This document shows positions 45,441 to 55,767 of a stretch of 64,000 nucleotides of DNA, one piece after another (within the stretch, counting starts at the first letter, position 1; each line of letters opens with the position of its first letter). Under the pieces are notes generated by a model. The model searched no databases, was not told the origin of the DNA, and saw nothing but the letters and a program-made list of their open reading frames with translations. A program made the translations under genes and the position numbers. The stretch comes from Brucella intermedia LMG 3301 (GTDB lineage: Bacteria > Pseudomonadota > Alphaproteobacteria > Rhizobiales > Rhizobiaceae), in assembly GCF_000182645.1 (NCBI RefSeq), contig NZ_ACQA01000001.1, positions 1,116,001 to 1,180,000 of the forward strand, in the 5' to 3' direction.

Positions 45441-48400
45441 ATGAGCTTTTCCGATATCTTCATCCGGCGCCCCGTGCTTGCCACGGTGGTCGCCCTCATG
45501 ATCATTCTGTTGGGCCTTCAGGGGATCGCGCAGCTTACGGTGCGTGAATATCCGAAGGTCGACGAAACCGTCATTACGGTAACGACCACATATGCCGGTG
45601 CGAGCGCCGATCTCATTCAGGGCTTCATCACCGCTCCGATTGCAGAAGCGGTCGCGACCACCGAAAACATCGATTACGTGACGTCGTCGAGCCGCCCGTC
45701 GTCAAGCACCGTGACGGTGCAGATGAAGCTCGGCGCAAACCCTGACGCGGCGCTGACGGAAGTCATCGCCAAGGTCAATCAGGTTCGCGGCGACCTGCCG
45801 GACGAATCCGATGATCCGGTCATCGTCAAGGGCACAGGCCAGAACTTCGCCACCATGTATCTGGCGGCGCAGAACCCGAACATGACGAGCGAGCAGATCA
45901 CCGAATATCTGGAGCGCGTTATCCAGCCGCGCATGTCCACCATTCAGGGCGTTGCAAAGGCGGAAATTTTGGGCGGCCAGGTCTATTCGATGCGCGTCTG
46001 GCTGGACCCTATCCAGCTTGCGGCCCGCCAGATCACGGCGCCGGAAGTTCTGGCGGCCATCAAGGCCTCCAACTTCCTGTCGGCTCCGGGCACGACGAAG
46101 AACGAATATGTTGCCTCTTCGATCACGCTGAAGTCGACCTTGCAGACCCCGGAAGCCTTCGGCGCCATGCCGATCAAGGCGTCGGGGGATGACGTCGTTC
46201 GCCTGCGTGATGTGGCGCGGGTCGAACTCGCGGCGAAAAGCACCGACACCATCGTTTCGTTCAACGGTTCGGCGGGTACATTCCTCGGCGTCTTCCCGAC
46301 GCCGGCGGCAAACCCCATCGACATGGCGGCGGCGGTCCGCAAGGAGCTTCCGTCCATCCAGGCATCGCTGCCGGAAGGCATGTCGCTCGTTCTGGTCTAC
46401 GACGCGACCGAACAGATCAGCTCGTCGATCAAGGAGGTCTTCACGACCATCGGCGAGGCCGTGGCCATCGTCATTCTGGTCATCATCGTCTTCCTCGGAT
46501 CGTTCCGTTCGGTGCTGATTCCGATCGTCACGATTCCGATTTCGCTGATCGGCGTGTGCTTCTTCCTTTATGTGCTCGGCTTCTCGATCAATCTCCTGTC
46601 GCTGCTTGCCATGGTTCTCGCCATCGGTCTTGTGGTCGATGACGCCATCGTGGTTCTGGAGAACATCCACCGGCATATCGAGGAGGGCCTGAGGCCCATT
46701 GACGCCGCGTTCAAGGGCATGAAGGAAATCACCGGCTCGATCATCGCCATGACGATCACGCTGGCGGCGGTGTTTGCACCGCTCGGTTTCACGGGCGGCC
46801 TGACGGGCGCTCTGTTCCGGGAATTTGCCTTCACGCTGGCCGGTGCCGTCATCATCTCCGGTATTGCCGCCTTGACGGTTTCGCCGATGATGTGCGCCCG
46901 CATGCTCAAGCACGGCGACCAGACCCGGTTCCAGAAGTTCATCGACCGGACCTTCTCGCGTTTCGAGAAGTGGTATCACCGCCGCGTCTCCAACTCGCTC
47001 AACTATCGCGGCATCACGCTGATGATCGTTATTGCGCTGATGGGCCTGACGGGGTTCCTGTTCATGAACACGTCGAGCGAACTGGCACCGGAAGAAGATT
47101 CCGGCGCGCTGTTCTCTATGTTCCAGGCTCCGCAATATGCAACCTCGGCCTATACCAATCTCTACGCCGAACAGATCGACGAACTGACCAAGGATCTTCC
47201 CGAACTGAAGACCCGCTTCCAGATCGTCGGCATGGACGGCGGCACGACATCCGGTATCGCGCTATGGGTTCTGAAGGACTGGAACGAGCGCACGCGTTCG
47301 CAGAAGCAGATCCAGGAAGACCTGACCGCACGTATCTCCAAGGTCGCAGGTGTCGAAGCCTTCATCTTCGCGCCTCCATCCCTGCCGGGAACGGGTGGCG
47401 GTCTGCCGATCTCGATTGCGCTGCAATCGACCGGCCCGGCCGATCAGGTCTTCGAACTCGCCGAGGAAATCAAGAACGAAGCGCAGGCTTCCGGCCAGTA
47501 CATCATCGTGCAGAACTCGCTCTCCTTCAACGCACCGCAGATCACGATCACCATCGACCGTGACCGTGCGGCGACGCTGGGCGTGCAGATCAGCGATATC
47601 GGTTCGACACTTGGTCTCCTGACCGGTGGCGCATCGGTGGCGAAATTCGACCGCGATTCGAACAGCTATGACATCATCACGCAGGTTCCTGATGTCTACC
47701 GTTCGAACCCGGAAAAGCTGGGCGACTTCTATGTGCGCAGCGTCTCCGGCTCGATGATCCCGCTGTCTTCGGTCATCAAGGTCAGCCAGAACGCATCGCC
47801 TGCTGCAATCGAGCAGTTCAACCAGCTGAATTCGGCAACGATTTCGGCGCTGCCGCTGCCGGGCGTCACCACCGGGCAGGGTCTGCAAACCCTGGTCGAT
47901 CTGGCCAAGTCCAAGATGCCGGAAGGCTTCTTCCTGGATTATTCCGGCCAGTCGCGTCTGGAAGTGGAGCAGGGCAACACGATCCTGATCGCCTTCGGCC
48001 TCGCCGTGATCGTGATCTATCTCGTGCTTGCGGCGCAGTTCGAAAGCTTCCGCGATCCGTTCATCATCATGATGTCGGTTCCGCTGTCGATCTTCGGGGC
48101 CATCGTGCCGCTGAATATCGGCCTCGGTACCCTCAACATCTATACGCAGGTCGGTCTCATCACCCTTGTCGGGCTAATTACCAAGCACGGCATTCTGATG
48201 GTCGAATTCGCCAATCAGCAGCGCCGCCTGCATGGCCTGTCACGCCGGGATGCAATCATCGTCGCGGCTGAAACCCGCCTGCGTCCGATCCTGATGACCA
48301 CTGCGGCCATGGCGCTCGGCGTTGTGCCGCTCATCATCGCGACCGGTGCCGGTGCTGCGGCTCGTTATTCGATGGGCCTCGTGATCTTCACCGGCATCGT

Positions 48401-48530
48401 GATCGGTACGATCTTCACGCTGTTTGTGGTGCCTATGTTCTACACCTTCATCGCGAAGAAGGATGTGGAAGGCGAGTATGTCGCGTCCTCCGAAGAGGGC
48501 GGCGAACCGGCTCCAGTGCAACATCACTGA
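45441..48530 (+). CDS. RND multidrug efflux pump, inner-membrane subunit
   Basis: 1029 residues, HAE1 family length. Twelve membrane helices with two large periplasmic loops; helix 4 carries the proton-relay pair in GLVVDDAIVVLENIHRH, and the G-rich LVGLITKHGILMVEFANQ segment lies in the second half. It exports amphiphilic drugs or metabolites by proton antiport. Nine bases separate it from the adaptor gene, and a terminator follows. In Brucella the related pumps BepDE and BepFG use the shared channel BepC; which one this matches cannot be decided here. Confidence 0.95.
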   Translation: MSFSDIFIRRPVLATVVALMIILLGLQGIAQLTVREYPKVDETVITVTTTYAGASADLIQGFITAPIAEAVATTENIDYVTSSSRPSSSTVTVQMKLGANPDAALTEVIAKVNQVRGDLPDESDDPVIVKGTGQNFATMYLAAQNPNMTSEQITEYLERVIQPRMSTIQGVAKAEILGGQVYSMRVWLDPIQLAARQITAPEVLAAIKASNFLSAPGTTKNEYVASSITLKSTLQTPEAFGAMPIKASGDDVVRLRDVARVELAAKSTDTIVSFNGSAGTFLGVFPTPAANPIDMAAAVRKELPSIQASLPEGMSLVLVYDATEQISSSIKEVFTTIGEAVAIVILVIIVFLGSFRSVLIPIVTIPISLIGVCFFLYVLGFSINLLSLLAMVLAIGLVVDDAIVVLENIHRHIEEGLRPIDAAFKGMKEITGSIIAMTITLAAVFAPLGFTGGLTGALFREFAFTLAGAVIISGIAALTVSPMMCARMLKHGDQTRFQKFIDRTFSRFEKWYHRRVSNSLNYRGITLMIVIALMGLTGFLFMNTSSELAPEEDSGALFSMFQAPQYATSAYTNLYAEQIDELTKDLPELKTRFQIVGMDGGTTSGIALWVLKDWNERTRSQKQIQEDLTARISKVAGVEAFIFAPPSLPGTGGGLPISIALQSTGPADQVFELAEEIKNEAQASGQYIIVQNSLSFNAPQITITIDRDRAATLGVQISDIGSTLGLLTGGASVAKFDRDSNSYDIITQVPDVYRSNPEKLGDFYVRSVSGSMIPLSSVIKVSQNASPAAIEQFNQLNSATISALPLPGVTTGQGLQTLVDLAKSKMPEGFFLDYSGQSRLEVEQGNTILIAFGLAVIVIYLVLAAQFESFRDPFIIMMSVPLSIFGAIVPLNIGLGTLNIYTQVGLITLVGLITKHGILMVEFANQQRRLHGLSRRDAIIVAAETRLRPILMTTAAMALGVVPLIIATGAGAAARYSMGLVIFTGIVIGTIFTLFVVPMFYTFIAKKDVEGEYVASSEEGGEPAPVQHH

Positions 48531-48551
48531 AACTTGCGTTGAACCAACGAC

Positions 48552-48584
48552 AAGGGGCGGCCTAGAAATAGGTCGCCCTTTTTT
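48552..48584 (+). terminator. terminator of the RND operon
   Basis: AAGGGGCGGCCTA (48552-48564), loop GAAA, TAGGTCGCCCTT (48569-48580) with one bulge and a G-T pair, then TTTT. Confidence 0.75.
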
Positions 48585-48631
48585 GTTCTGCGGACGTTGC
48601 GAATGCGGCGTTCCAACCCATATGAGCCAGT

Positions 48632-49615
48632 ATGATACCTTTGTCCGTTCTTGATCTTTCGCCCGTTCCCGAAGGCAGTGATGCAGCGCAGTCGCTGCAC
48701 AACACGCTGGAACTTGCGCAACATGCCGAACGGCTCGGCTTTCACCGTTACTGGCTCGCCGAGCACCACAATATGCCTGGCATCGCCAGCGCGGCGACAT
48801 CCGTGGTTATCGGTTACGTAGCCAACGGCACCTCGACCATCCGCGTCGGTGCAGGCGGCGTCATGCTGCCCAATCACGCACCCCTTGTGGTTGCGGAACA
48901 GTTCGGCACGCTGGCGTCGCTGTTTCCGGGCCGCATCGATCTCGGTCTTGGACGCGCTCCCGGCACCGACCAGATCACCGCCCATGCCCTTCGACGCAAT
49001 CTCGACAGCGATGCAAACGCATTTCCGCAGGATGTGGTCGAGTTGCTCAACTATTTCAAACCTGCCGAGCCGGGCCAGCGCGTGCGCGCCGTGCCGGGTG
49101 AGGGGCTGAATGTGCCTGTCTGGATTCTCGGTTCCAGCCTGTTCGGCGCGCAGCTTGCCGCCATGCTGGGATTGCCATACGCATTCGCCTCGCACTTTGC
49201 GCCTGCCGAGATGGAACGCGCCATTGCGCTTTATCGCGAGCGGTTCGAACCATCGGAATATATGCAGAAGCCTTATGTGATGCTGGGCCTCAACGTCATC
49301 GCTGCCGATACGGACGAAGAGGCGAATTATCTTTTCACTTCGCAGCTACAGGCTTTCGTGAACCTGCGCAGCGGTCGCCCCGGCAAGCTTCCGGCACCTG
49401 TCGAAGGCTATATGGAACGGCTTGATCCGGCAGCGCAGGCGCTTGTGCGCCAGATGCTTTCATGCCGCGTGGTCGGTGGACCGGAGACAGTAGCGCAAGG
49501 CATCAAGGCCTTTGCGGAGAGCACCGGCGCCGACGAGCTGATGTTGACCGGCATGATCCACGATCACAAGAAACGCCTGCGTTCATACGAGATCGCAAGT
49601 CGATCAATTGCCTGA
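48632..49615 (+). CDS. LLM-class flavin-dependent oxidoreductase
   Basis: 327 residues, luciferase-like TIM barrel. The family markers [12 protein letters not shown] (4-15), [17 protein letters not shown] (about 40-56) and [20 protein letters not shown] (about 91-110) are present. This branch (MsnO8/YhbW-like) has no assigned substrate; it uses reduced FMN, probably as a monooxygenase. The gene stands alone between the pump operon and the convergent sortase gene, with which it overlaps by 12 bases. Confidence 0.9.
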   Translation: MIPLSVLDLSPVPEGSDAAQSLHNTLELAQHAERLGFHRYWLAEHHNMPGIASAATSVVIGYVANGTSTIRVGAGGVMLPNHAPLVVAEQFGTLASLFPGRIDLGLGRAPGTDQITAHALRRNLDSDANAFPQDVVELLNYFKPAEPGQRVRAVPGEGLNVPVWILGSSLFGAQLAAMLGLPYAFASHFAPAEMERAIALYRERFEPSEYMQKPYVMLGLNVIAADTDEEANYLFTSQLQAFVNLRSGRPGKLPAPVEGYMERLDPAAQALVRQMLSCRVVGGPETVAQGIKAFAESTGADELMLTGMIHDHKKRLRSYEIASRSIA

Positions 49616-50221
49616 CTTGCCAGTGTCCATGTCTGCATAGACCAGATAGCGAAGCGGGCCAGGAGTAATCGCATCGAACGGGTAACAGGTCGCCAGCACG
49701 AGGTGGCGGCCTTCGCGGTCCGGCGCGATCCTCGCCTCATCCCACCGCACCACGGCCATGTGGCTGACGCGATAGGAAACCGTCTTTCCGTCGCTGCGAG
49801 TGACGAGTATCTTGTCGTTCTCCTCGACATTCTTCAGAAATGCGAAATGCGTGTCGCGATGCGCGGCATAAACGGCCGTTCCCCGTTCGCCCGCCATTGG
49901 CGTATTGTCCAGATGGCCGGGGCCAAAAGCCAATGCCTGCCCGCTGGCGCCTTTCAGGGCAATGGCTGATTCTTCAAGCCGCGGGACTTCGATACGGGCT
50001 ACCGGCCAGGTATCGGCCCAGTTCCACGGTTTGACGGGAGCGCCTGTTTCAATGCTCTCCGAAAAAGCCCGTTCAAGCAGGATTTGCGCGACAAACGCTT
50101 TGGCATGTATCCAGATACCCTGACCGGAAAGTACCAAACCCATTGCGACCAGCATCATGCCAAGCGCGGGGAGAAGGGAGCGCTTCAGCGCGCTCCCCGT
50201 AACAAACTGACCGACAGCCAT
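49604..50221 (-). CDS. class GN (proteobacterial) sortase
   Basis: 205 residues from the ATG at 50221 (GGGAG six bases upstream); it overlaps the stop of the next gene as TGATG. One N-terminal membrane helix (about 15-35) anchors the protein. The sortase catalytic residues are His121 (YAAHRDTHF), Cys179 (LATCYPF) and Arg191 (GPLRYLVYA). Sortases cut a C-terminal LPxT-like signal and join the protein to an amine. This Gram-negative class is nearly always paired with one VIT/vWA substrate, present here as the upstream gene. Confidence 0.93.
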   Translation of the reverse strand: MAVGQFVTGSALKRSLLPALGMMLVAMGLVLSGQGIWIHAKAFVAQILLERAFSESIETGAPVKPWNWADTWPVARIEVPRLEESAIALKGASGQALAFGPGHLDNTPMAGERGTAVYAAHRDTHFAFLKNVEENDKILVTRSDGKTVSYRVSHMAVVRWDEARIAPDREGRHLVLATCYPFDAITPGPLRYLVYADMDTGKSGN

Positions 50222-52473
50222 CACACATTCTCCCTGCGAGGGAAGAACCAGAGGACGAAGAGCCCGACCAGCATCGAACCGAGGCCTTGCATGAGCAGGA
50301 GCGTCGCTGGCGTTGCCGTCTGCGGCAGCGGAAGGGGCTGCGACGGCGATGATGGTGAAGCAAGGCGCTCATGGCTGCGAACAGGTGCGCTCACGCCCTT
50401 CACATCCATACCTGCATGTTCCTCGACATTGCGTTCCGCACGGATGCCGAACAGCTTGTCATAATCCCAGCCAGCAGGCAGTTGCAGCGGAATATCGGCG
50501 CGAGTGAGCGGTGTGTTGGCCGGTCGCGACGGCGTCTTGTCGACCGCAACCAGGCTCGTCAGCCGGCTAACCAGATGATGTTCCAGTGCGAGCCGAAGAA
50601 TGCGCGCATTGGCGGCGTCCTGAGAAATCTTGCCAAGGGTAAGTTCCACTTCCGCATCATCAATCTTGCGGCGAGCCCACAATTTTGAAATGCCTTCCGC
50701 TTTCATTGCCTGATCGAGCGGCAGATTGACTGTCCATGGACGGCCATCAATCTGGCCTTCGATAACAAGGTTTCCGGCTGCCTTGCCCATCCGCGCAGCG
50801 ATAACCAGCGGTTCGCCACGATAGAGATCGGGCAGAATGGATGGGGTCATGCTTACATTCTTTTCCGAGAAATTGGCCTTCAGATCGGTAACAGCCGGGT
50901 TTTCAAGCTTGTCGAACAGAGCCCGCATGCGTTCGTCCACTTCCGCCGCCGACCCGATATGGGTGAAGGTTCCGCGTCCAAGCTCCGCCGCATGGTTCAT
51001 CAGGTAGGAATTGGGGGCAGTGCCGATACCGACCATGAAAATGCGCGAGCGTCCCCGACGCGCTGCAATGGCATCCAGCAGTTGCTGCTCATTGCTGATT
51101 TCGCCGTCGGTCAAAAACACGATCTGGCGCAATCCGTTACCCTGATGGCTGTCATCAAGCGCTGCATGAAGGGCTGGCAGCATTGCCGTACCGCCTTGCG
51201 CTTCAAGGCTCATCACGAAATGGCGGGCGGAGGCGATATTCTGCTGGCTGGCTTCGACCGAAACCTCGAAGAACCTGGTCAGCGTGTCGTCGAAACGGAT
51301 CACGTTGAACCGGTCTCCGGGCTGAAGATGCGACAGTGCATAATCCAGACTGGCCTTTGCCTGTTCAATGGAAGTACCGCCCATCGATCCGGAATTGTCG
51401 ATCACGAAGACGACTTCACGCTGCGCCTTTTTTGCGCTGGCAACAGCCGGTGGCGTGACATAGGCAAGCACATAGTCGTCCTTGCCGACATGTTCGCGGA
51501 ACAGCCCGACCTGCGGTGCATCATTTGCAACAGCACTCCATTCCAGAACGAAATCGCGGTCCGCAGCAGCGGTGCCGTCCAGCGTAATTTCTCGCGTGGC
51601 GTCATTCGTCGTCTCGATCCTGACCTTGTGGTAAAGGCTTTCAACCTTGCCAAGCGGGAAGCCGGGCTTCAATTCGACCGAGATGCTCACAGGATTGGTC
51701 CGCAGTTCAGCCGGGGGAGTTAGGGGCGTTACAATCGGCGCATTATAAGGATCGGGCTTGCCAGCGTCGCTCGACTTGCCCCAGCCATTCTGCATTTCGA
51801 CTTTCTGGACAACGGGTGAGGCAATGTTCGGATTGTAGCGCGGTGCAACGACCAACGGCACACGCAGCGAAAAACGCTCATCGGCAAGCCGCACCGCCTG
51901 CTGATATTCGATCTGGATGACAACTTTTTCGTGCGGGCCAATGTTGGCAACTGCATTGGTGAACACGTTCGGCCGCTGCTGCTCGATCAGCGTGGCTTTC
52001 TTGCCTTCGCTTTTCGCCTTTTCATATATTTCACGGGCTGCCTGCTTTTCCTTGATGTCAGCGACAACCACGCGATCGCCGATAACCATCTTCAACGAAT
52101 AGACTGCACTTTCTTCGGGCAACGGAAAAACATACAGGGCTTCAACGAAACTGTCGGTCGGGTTCTCGAATGCCTGCGTCAGTCGGGCTCGGACCGTCGG
52201 CCCGCTCACATCGAGATTGACGTCCGTCGCAAGCCGGGGTGCTTCGACATAACGCCCGGCTTCGCTTGTTTCCAGCAGAAGGCTGCCGGATTGAACCTCG
52301 TTCGGGGTGACCAGACCGGGTGTTTCGGCACGCGCCTGGACTATCTGCAACAGGCAGAAAATGACGGCCAGCGCGGGCAGCAACGCCATGTTGCATAACC
52401 AGACGAACGAACAGAAGCGGGAGAGTACCCCGCCTCTAATGCTATGATTTGAAAGACTTGTCGCCGGTGACAT
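50221..52473 (-). CDS. sortase target protein with VIT and vWA domains
   Basis: 750 residues from the ATG at 52473 (AAGGAG six bases upstream). An N-terminal membrane or signal segment (about 20-45) is followed by a VIT domain (about 60-190) and a vWA domain with the metal site D359-N-S-G-S363-M. The C-terminus is a sorting signal: LPQTA (716-720), a hydrophobic stretch and the basic tip FFPRRENV. It is the single obvious substrate of the adjacent sortase. Such proteins are surface or periplasmic and of unknown role; vWA domains usually mediate metal-dependent adhesion. Confidence 0.92.
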   Translation of the reverse strand: MSPATSLSNHSIRGGVLSRFCSFVWLCNMALLPALAVIFCLLQIVQARAETPGLVTPNEVQSGSLLLETSEAGRYVEAPRLATDVNLDVSGPTVRARLTQAFENPTDSFVEALYVFPLPEESAVYSLKMVIGDRVVVADIKEKQAAREIYEKAKSEGKKATLIEQQRPNVFTNAVANIGPHEKVVIQIEYQQAVRLADERFSLRVPLVVAPRYNPNIASPVVQKVEMQNGWGKSSDAGKPDPYNAPIVTPLTPPAELRTNPVSISVELKPGFPLGKVESLYHKVRIETTNDATREITLDGTAAADRDFVLEWSAVANDAPQVGLFREHVGKDDYVLAYVTPPAVASAKKAQREVVFVIDNSGSMGGTSIEQAKASLDYALSHLQPGDRFNVIRFDDTLTRFFEVSVEASQQNIASARHFVMSLEAQGGTAMLPALHAALDDSHQGNGLRQIVFLTDGEISNEQQLLDAIAARRGRSRIFMVGIGTAPNSYLMNHAAELGRGTFTHIGSAAEVDERMRALFDKLENPAVTDLKANFSEKNVSMTPSILPDLYRGEPLVIAARMGKAAGNLVIEGQIDGRPWTVNLPLDQAMKAEGISKLWARRKIDDAEVELTLGKISQDAANARILRLALEHHLVSRLTSLVAVDKTPSRPANTPLTRADIPLQLPAGWDYDKLFGIRAERNVEEHAGMDVKGVSAPVRSHERLASPSSPSQPLPLPQTATPATLLLMQGLGSMLVGLFVLWFFPRRENV

Positions 52474-52641
52474 GACATGCTCCTTGTTCACCTCGAAGAA
52501 CTGGAGCCATTGTCGCCGGAGCGGCTGTTTCCACTCCAGCGTAAGCTTTGCCAAGTTTCAGCCGTCCCTTTCCGCAAACCGCCTTGCCCGTTACGCATAT
52601 GTGTGGAATTGTGAAGAAAAGTACGCAGTTCAGGATAAGCC

Positions 52642-53409
52642 ATGTCCGATCAGGACTCTCACCTTCCCGACCAGATCAATACCCGCGTTGCCGTTCGGGT
52701 TCGTGAGGAAATCGCAAAACGGCGAATTTCGCGCCAGCTTTTGGCCGATGAAGCGCGGATCAGTCTTTCGACATTGGAAAAGGCGCTGTCGGGCCACAGG
52801 CCCTTCACGCTCGCAACGATCATCCGGCTCGAACAGGCAATGGGCGTCGCCCTGCGCGAGCAGGCGGGTGAAGCTCCCGTTCAACTGACCAGAAATGGCA
52901 ACAGCCACGCAGCGGAAGAACTGGGGGCCTATTCGCGCGCCTCGGTTTCATGGCTCGAAGGCGATTATCTCACCTTGCGTCCATCCTTCGGCGAGGACAA
53001 GGCGCTCTTCGCCTACATCACGGAAATCGGTTGGGATTTCGACGCCGGGCATCTCAATTTTCGTGAGCGGGAACGTTCCGACGTTTCGTTCTCGCAACAG
53101 GGAGCGGTTTCCGTTCCGCATCTTTCGGGGCACATCTATCTGGTCACGAATACGTCCGGCCAACATCGCATGGCCGTCCTCTCTCGCCCCAGCATCACGG
53201 GTGAAATGTTTGGTATCCTGACGACATTGCGGGCCGGGCAGGGCGCACATCTAACACCCGTTTCGACGCCGCTTGCGCTCGTGCCGATGCGGCAATTCAC
53301 CAGCCCCTCATTCGGGCGTATACGCGCGGACGATCACTCCTTCGCCGACTATGCGGCGATCCTGCGCAAGACCCTGAACGACGGCTATGCAGGTTTCGTG
53401 GCCGGGTGA
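52642..53409 (+). CDS. XRE-family transcriptional regulator with C-terminal effector domain
   Basis: 255 residues. The N-terminal helix-turn-helix is RISRQLLADEARISLSTLEK (about 28-47), followed by LSGHRPFTLATIIRLEQAMG. Residues 90-255 form a conserved domain (GAYSRASVSWLEGDYLTLRPSF) seen in related regulators, with no known ligand. It is divergent from the sortase-substrate operon with 168 bases between, so control of that operon is a reasonable guess. Its last 25 bases overlap the convergent LysR gene. Confidence 0.85.
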   Translation: MSDQDSHLPDQINTRVAVRVREEIAKRRISRQLLADEARISLSTLEKALSGHRPFTLATIIRLEQAMGVALREQAGEAPVQLTRNGNSHAAEELGAYSRASVSWLEGDYLTLRPSFGEDKALFAYITEIGWDFDAGHLNFRERERSDVSFSQQGAVSVPHLSGHIYLVTNTSGQHRMAVLSRPSITGEMFGILTTLRAGQGAHLTPVSTPLALVPMRQFTSPSFGRIRADDHSFADYAAILRKTLNDGYAGFVAG

Positions 53410-54311
53410 GCCGCATTCTCGCTTTTGATTTCCGCGAGCAGCCAGTCCCGAAAAGCAGATACAGCCGGAGTGCTCGAACGAGCCTTCGGCGTCACAAAGT
53501 AATAGCTGCTCGGGCTTCTGACCGTATGCGGGCAGGCGACCACAAGCTGTCCGTTCTCGATTTCAGCCCGTATGAGGAAGAGCGGCATCAGTGCCACGCC
53601 CAGACCGGCTATGCAGGCCTGCGAGACATTTGAAAACTGCTCGAAACGCATCCCCGGGGAAACCGGGGCGGCGATATCGAGGCTCTTGAACCAATGATCC
53701 CATGCGCCGGGGCGTGACGCCATGTTGAACAGAGGGAGCGGCAGAAGATCGGTCGGCGCCTGCACGGGATGTTGCTGGAGAAAAGCGGGACTGCACACAG
53801 GCGCCACTGTTTCATCCATCAGGAAGACACTGTCGGCATTGGGCCAGTCCGGCTGGCCGATATGGATCGCCGCATCCAGCCCTTCGCGATCAAAGTCGAA
53901 CTGGCCGATACGGGTCGCAAAATTCAGGATGATATCCGGATATTTCGCCACGAAACGCGGTATGCGCGGTATCAGCCAGCGTGTCCCGAATGTCGGCAGG
54001 AAGGCCAGATTGAGCGTGGTGCCGCGCATCTGCGACATGACTTGCAGTGAGGCGGCCCGAATGGACGCGAGCGCCGGCCCCACTACCTTGAGATAGGCGC
54101 GTCCGGCATCCGACAACACCACATGACGACTGGTGCGGTCGAAAAGTGCCGTTCCTAGCTGTTCTTCAAGCGTTGCAATCTGTCGGCTCACCGCGCCTTG
54201 CGTTAGCGACAACTCCTCGGCCGCAGCCGAAAAGCTCTCATGCCGCGCAACGGCATCGAAGGCGGCAAGCGCACTGGTGGAAGGAAGCAGGCGTCGAGAG
54301 ATCGAAGTCAT
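53385..54311 (-). CDS. LysR-family regulator of glutaryl-CoA dehydrogenase (GcdR-like)
   Basis: 308 residues. The LysR helix-turn-helix is SFSAAAEELSLTQGAVSRQI (about 26-45), with the GcvA-like extension LLPSTSALAAFDAVARH before it. The C-terminal domain (about 95-300) binds the inducer, probably glutarate or a related acid by analogy with GcdR/ArgP-like regulators next to gcdH. It is divergent from gcdH, with a palindrome in the 102-base gap. Confidence 0.88.
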   Translation of the reverse strand: MTSISRRLLPSTSALAAFDAVARHESFSAAAEELSLTQGAVSRQIATLEEQLGTALFDRTSRHVVLSDAGRAYLKVVGPALASIRAASLQVMSQMRGTTLNLAFLPTFGTRWLIPRIPRFVAKYPDIILNFATRIGQFDFDREGLDAAIHIGQPDWPNADSVFLMDETVAPVCSPAFLQQHPVQAPTDLLPLPLFNMASRPGAWDHWFKSLDIAAPVSPGMRFEQFSNVSQACIAGLGVALMPLFLIRAEIENGQLVVACPHTVRSPSSYYFVTPKARSSTPAVSAFRDWLLAEIKSENAAHPATKPA

Positions 54312-54314
54312 GAT

Positions 54315-54328
54315 CCATTACTAAATGG
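54315..54328. promoter_or_regulatory. palindrome in the LysR-gcdH intergenic region
   Basis: CCATTACTAAATGG is CCATT-N4-AATGG, three bases from the regulator start codon. It is a candidate LysR autoregulation site. Confidence 0.45.
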
Positions 54329-54413
54329 AATAGATCGATGAGTAAACGTCGATTGCACCGAACTGCGGCACGGTCCATATTTCCTGCAAATTTTCATTGA
54401 GGAGAATACACTG

Positions 54414-55598
54414 ATGTCACGTGCGGCTTTTAGCTGGGAAGACCCGTTTCTGCTGGATGACCAGCTGAACGAAGACGAGCGCATGATCCGCGACTCGGCC
54501 AAGGCTTTCGCAACGGATGTTCTGCTGCCTCGTGTCGAAAAGGCCTATCTGGATGAGACGACCGATCCTGAACTCTTCCGTCTCATGGGGCAGGCTGGAC
54601 TTCTGGGCGTGACGCTTCCTGAAGAATACGGCGCGGCCAATGCAGGCTATGTGTCCTATGGTCTGGTTGCGCGTGAAGTCGAGCGGGTCGATTCCGGTTA
54701 TCGCTCCATGATGAGCGTGCAATCGTCGCTCGTGATGTATCCGATTTACGCCTATGGCTCCGAGGAACAGCGCAAGAAATATCTTCCGGGCCTCGTCTCC
54801 GGCGAACTGATCGGCTGCTTCGGTTTGACCGAACCTGATGCGGGCTCCGACCCGGCAGGCATGAAGACCCGGGCGGAAAAGATCGACGGCGGCTATCGTC
54901 TCAGCGGCTCCAAGATGTGGATTTCGAACTCGCCGATTGCCGACGTTTTCGTCGTCTGGGCCAAGTCTGCCGCGCACGACAACGCCATTCGCGGCTTCGT
55001 TCTCGAAAAGGGCATGAAGGGCCTTTCCGCGCCGAAGATCGGCGGCAAGCTTTCGCTGCGTGCATCGATCACCGGCGAAATCGTCATGAATGGCGTCGAA
55101 GTTTCGGAAGATGCGCTTCTGCCGAATGTCTCCGGCCTCAAGGGTCCGTTCGGCTGCCTCAATCGCGCTCGTTATGGCATTTCCTGGGGCGTGCTGGGTG
55201 CGGCGGAAGATTGCTGGTTTCGTGCGCGTCAATACGGCCTTGACCGCAAGCAGTTCGACAAGCCGCTTGCAGGCACGCAGCTTTATCAGAAGAAGCTCGC
55301 CGACATGCAGACCGAGATTGCGCTTGGCCTTCAGGCATCCTTGCGCGTCGGTCGCCTGTTCGACGAAGGAAAGATGGCGCCGGAAATGATCTCCATCGTC
55401 AAGCGCAACAATTGCGGCAAGGCGCTGGATATCGCCCGTCAGGCACGCGACATGCACGGCGGCAACGGTATCCAGATCGAGTACCACGTCATGCGTCACG
55501 CGCAGAATCTGGAAACGGTAAATACCTATGAAGGCACGCATGACGTTCATGCGTTGATCCTGGGCCGCGCCCAGACCGGCATTCAGGCTTTCTTCTGA
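54414..55598 (+). CDS. gcdH: glutaryl-CoA dehydrogenase
   Basis: 394 residues, acyl-CoA dehydrogenase family. [15 protein letters not shown] (about 140-154) is the FAD/substrate segment of GCDH, and [19 protein letters not shown] near the end carries the catalytic glutamate. The enzyme oxidises and decarboxylates glutaryl-CoA to crotonyl-CoA, passing electrons to ETF, in lysine and tryptophan degradation. GAGGAG precedes the start. It stands between a divergent LysR gene and the CoA-transferase. Confidence 0.95.
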   Translation: MSRAAFSWEDPFLLDDQLNEDERMIRDSAKAFATDVLLPRVEKAYLDETTDPELFRLMGQAGLLGVTLPEEYGAANAGYVSYGLVAREVERVDSGYRSMMSVQSSLVMYPIYAYGSEEQRKKYLPGLVSGELIGCFGLTEPDAGSDPAGMKTRAEKIDGGYRLSGSKMWISNSPIADVFVVWAKSAAHDNAIRGFVLEKGMKGLSAPKIGGKLSLRASITGEIVMNGVEVSEDALLPNVSGLKGPFGCLNRARYGISWGVLGAAEDCWFRARQYGLDRKQFDKPLAGTQLYQKKLADMQTEIALGLQASLRVGRLFDEGKMAPEMISIVKRNNCGKALDIARQARDMHGGNGIQIEYHVMRHAQNLETVNTYEGTHDVHALILGRAQTGIQAFF

Positions 55599-55604
55599 TA
55601 GCTG

Positions 55605-55712
55605 TTAGAGCATTTCCTGTTTTTCATGAGTCGCTGGAAATGCTCTATCCATTTGTTTTTACGCATGTCTTTAACCCGAAACCGGTTCCTACTTTCGGGA
55701 GACATGCTCTAG
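55605..55712 (-). repeat. 108-bp dispersed palindromic repeat, family A, copy 2
   Basis: Reverse-complement copy of 34327-34434, with the same ends and hairpin arms and about 15 substitutions. It lies seven bases after the gcdH stop. Its hairpins could act as the gcdH 3' end. Confidence 0.9.
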
Positions 55713-55767
55713 CCAAGCCTTCCATTCGGGCCCGTTCGCAGTTCGCGGGCGGGCCTCTTTATTTTGT

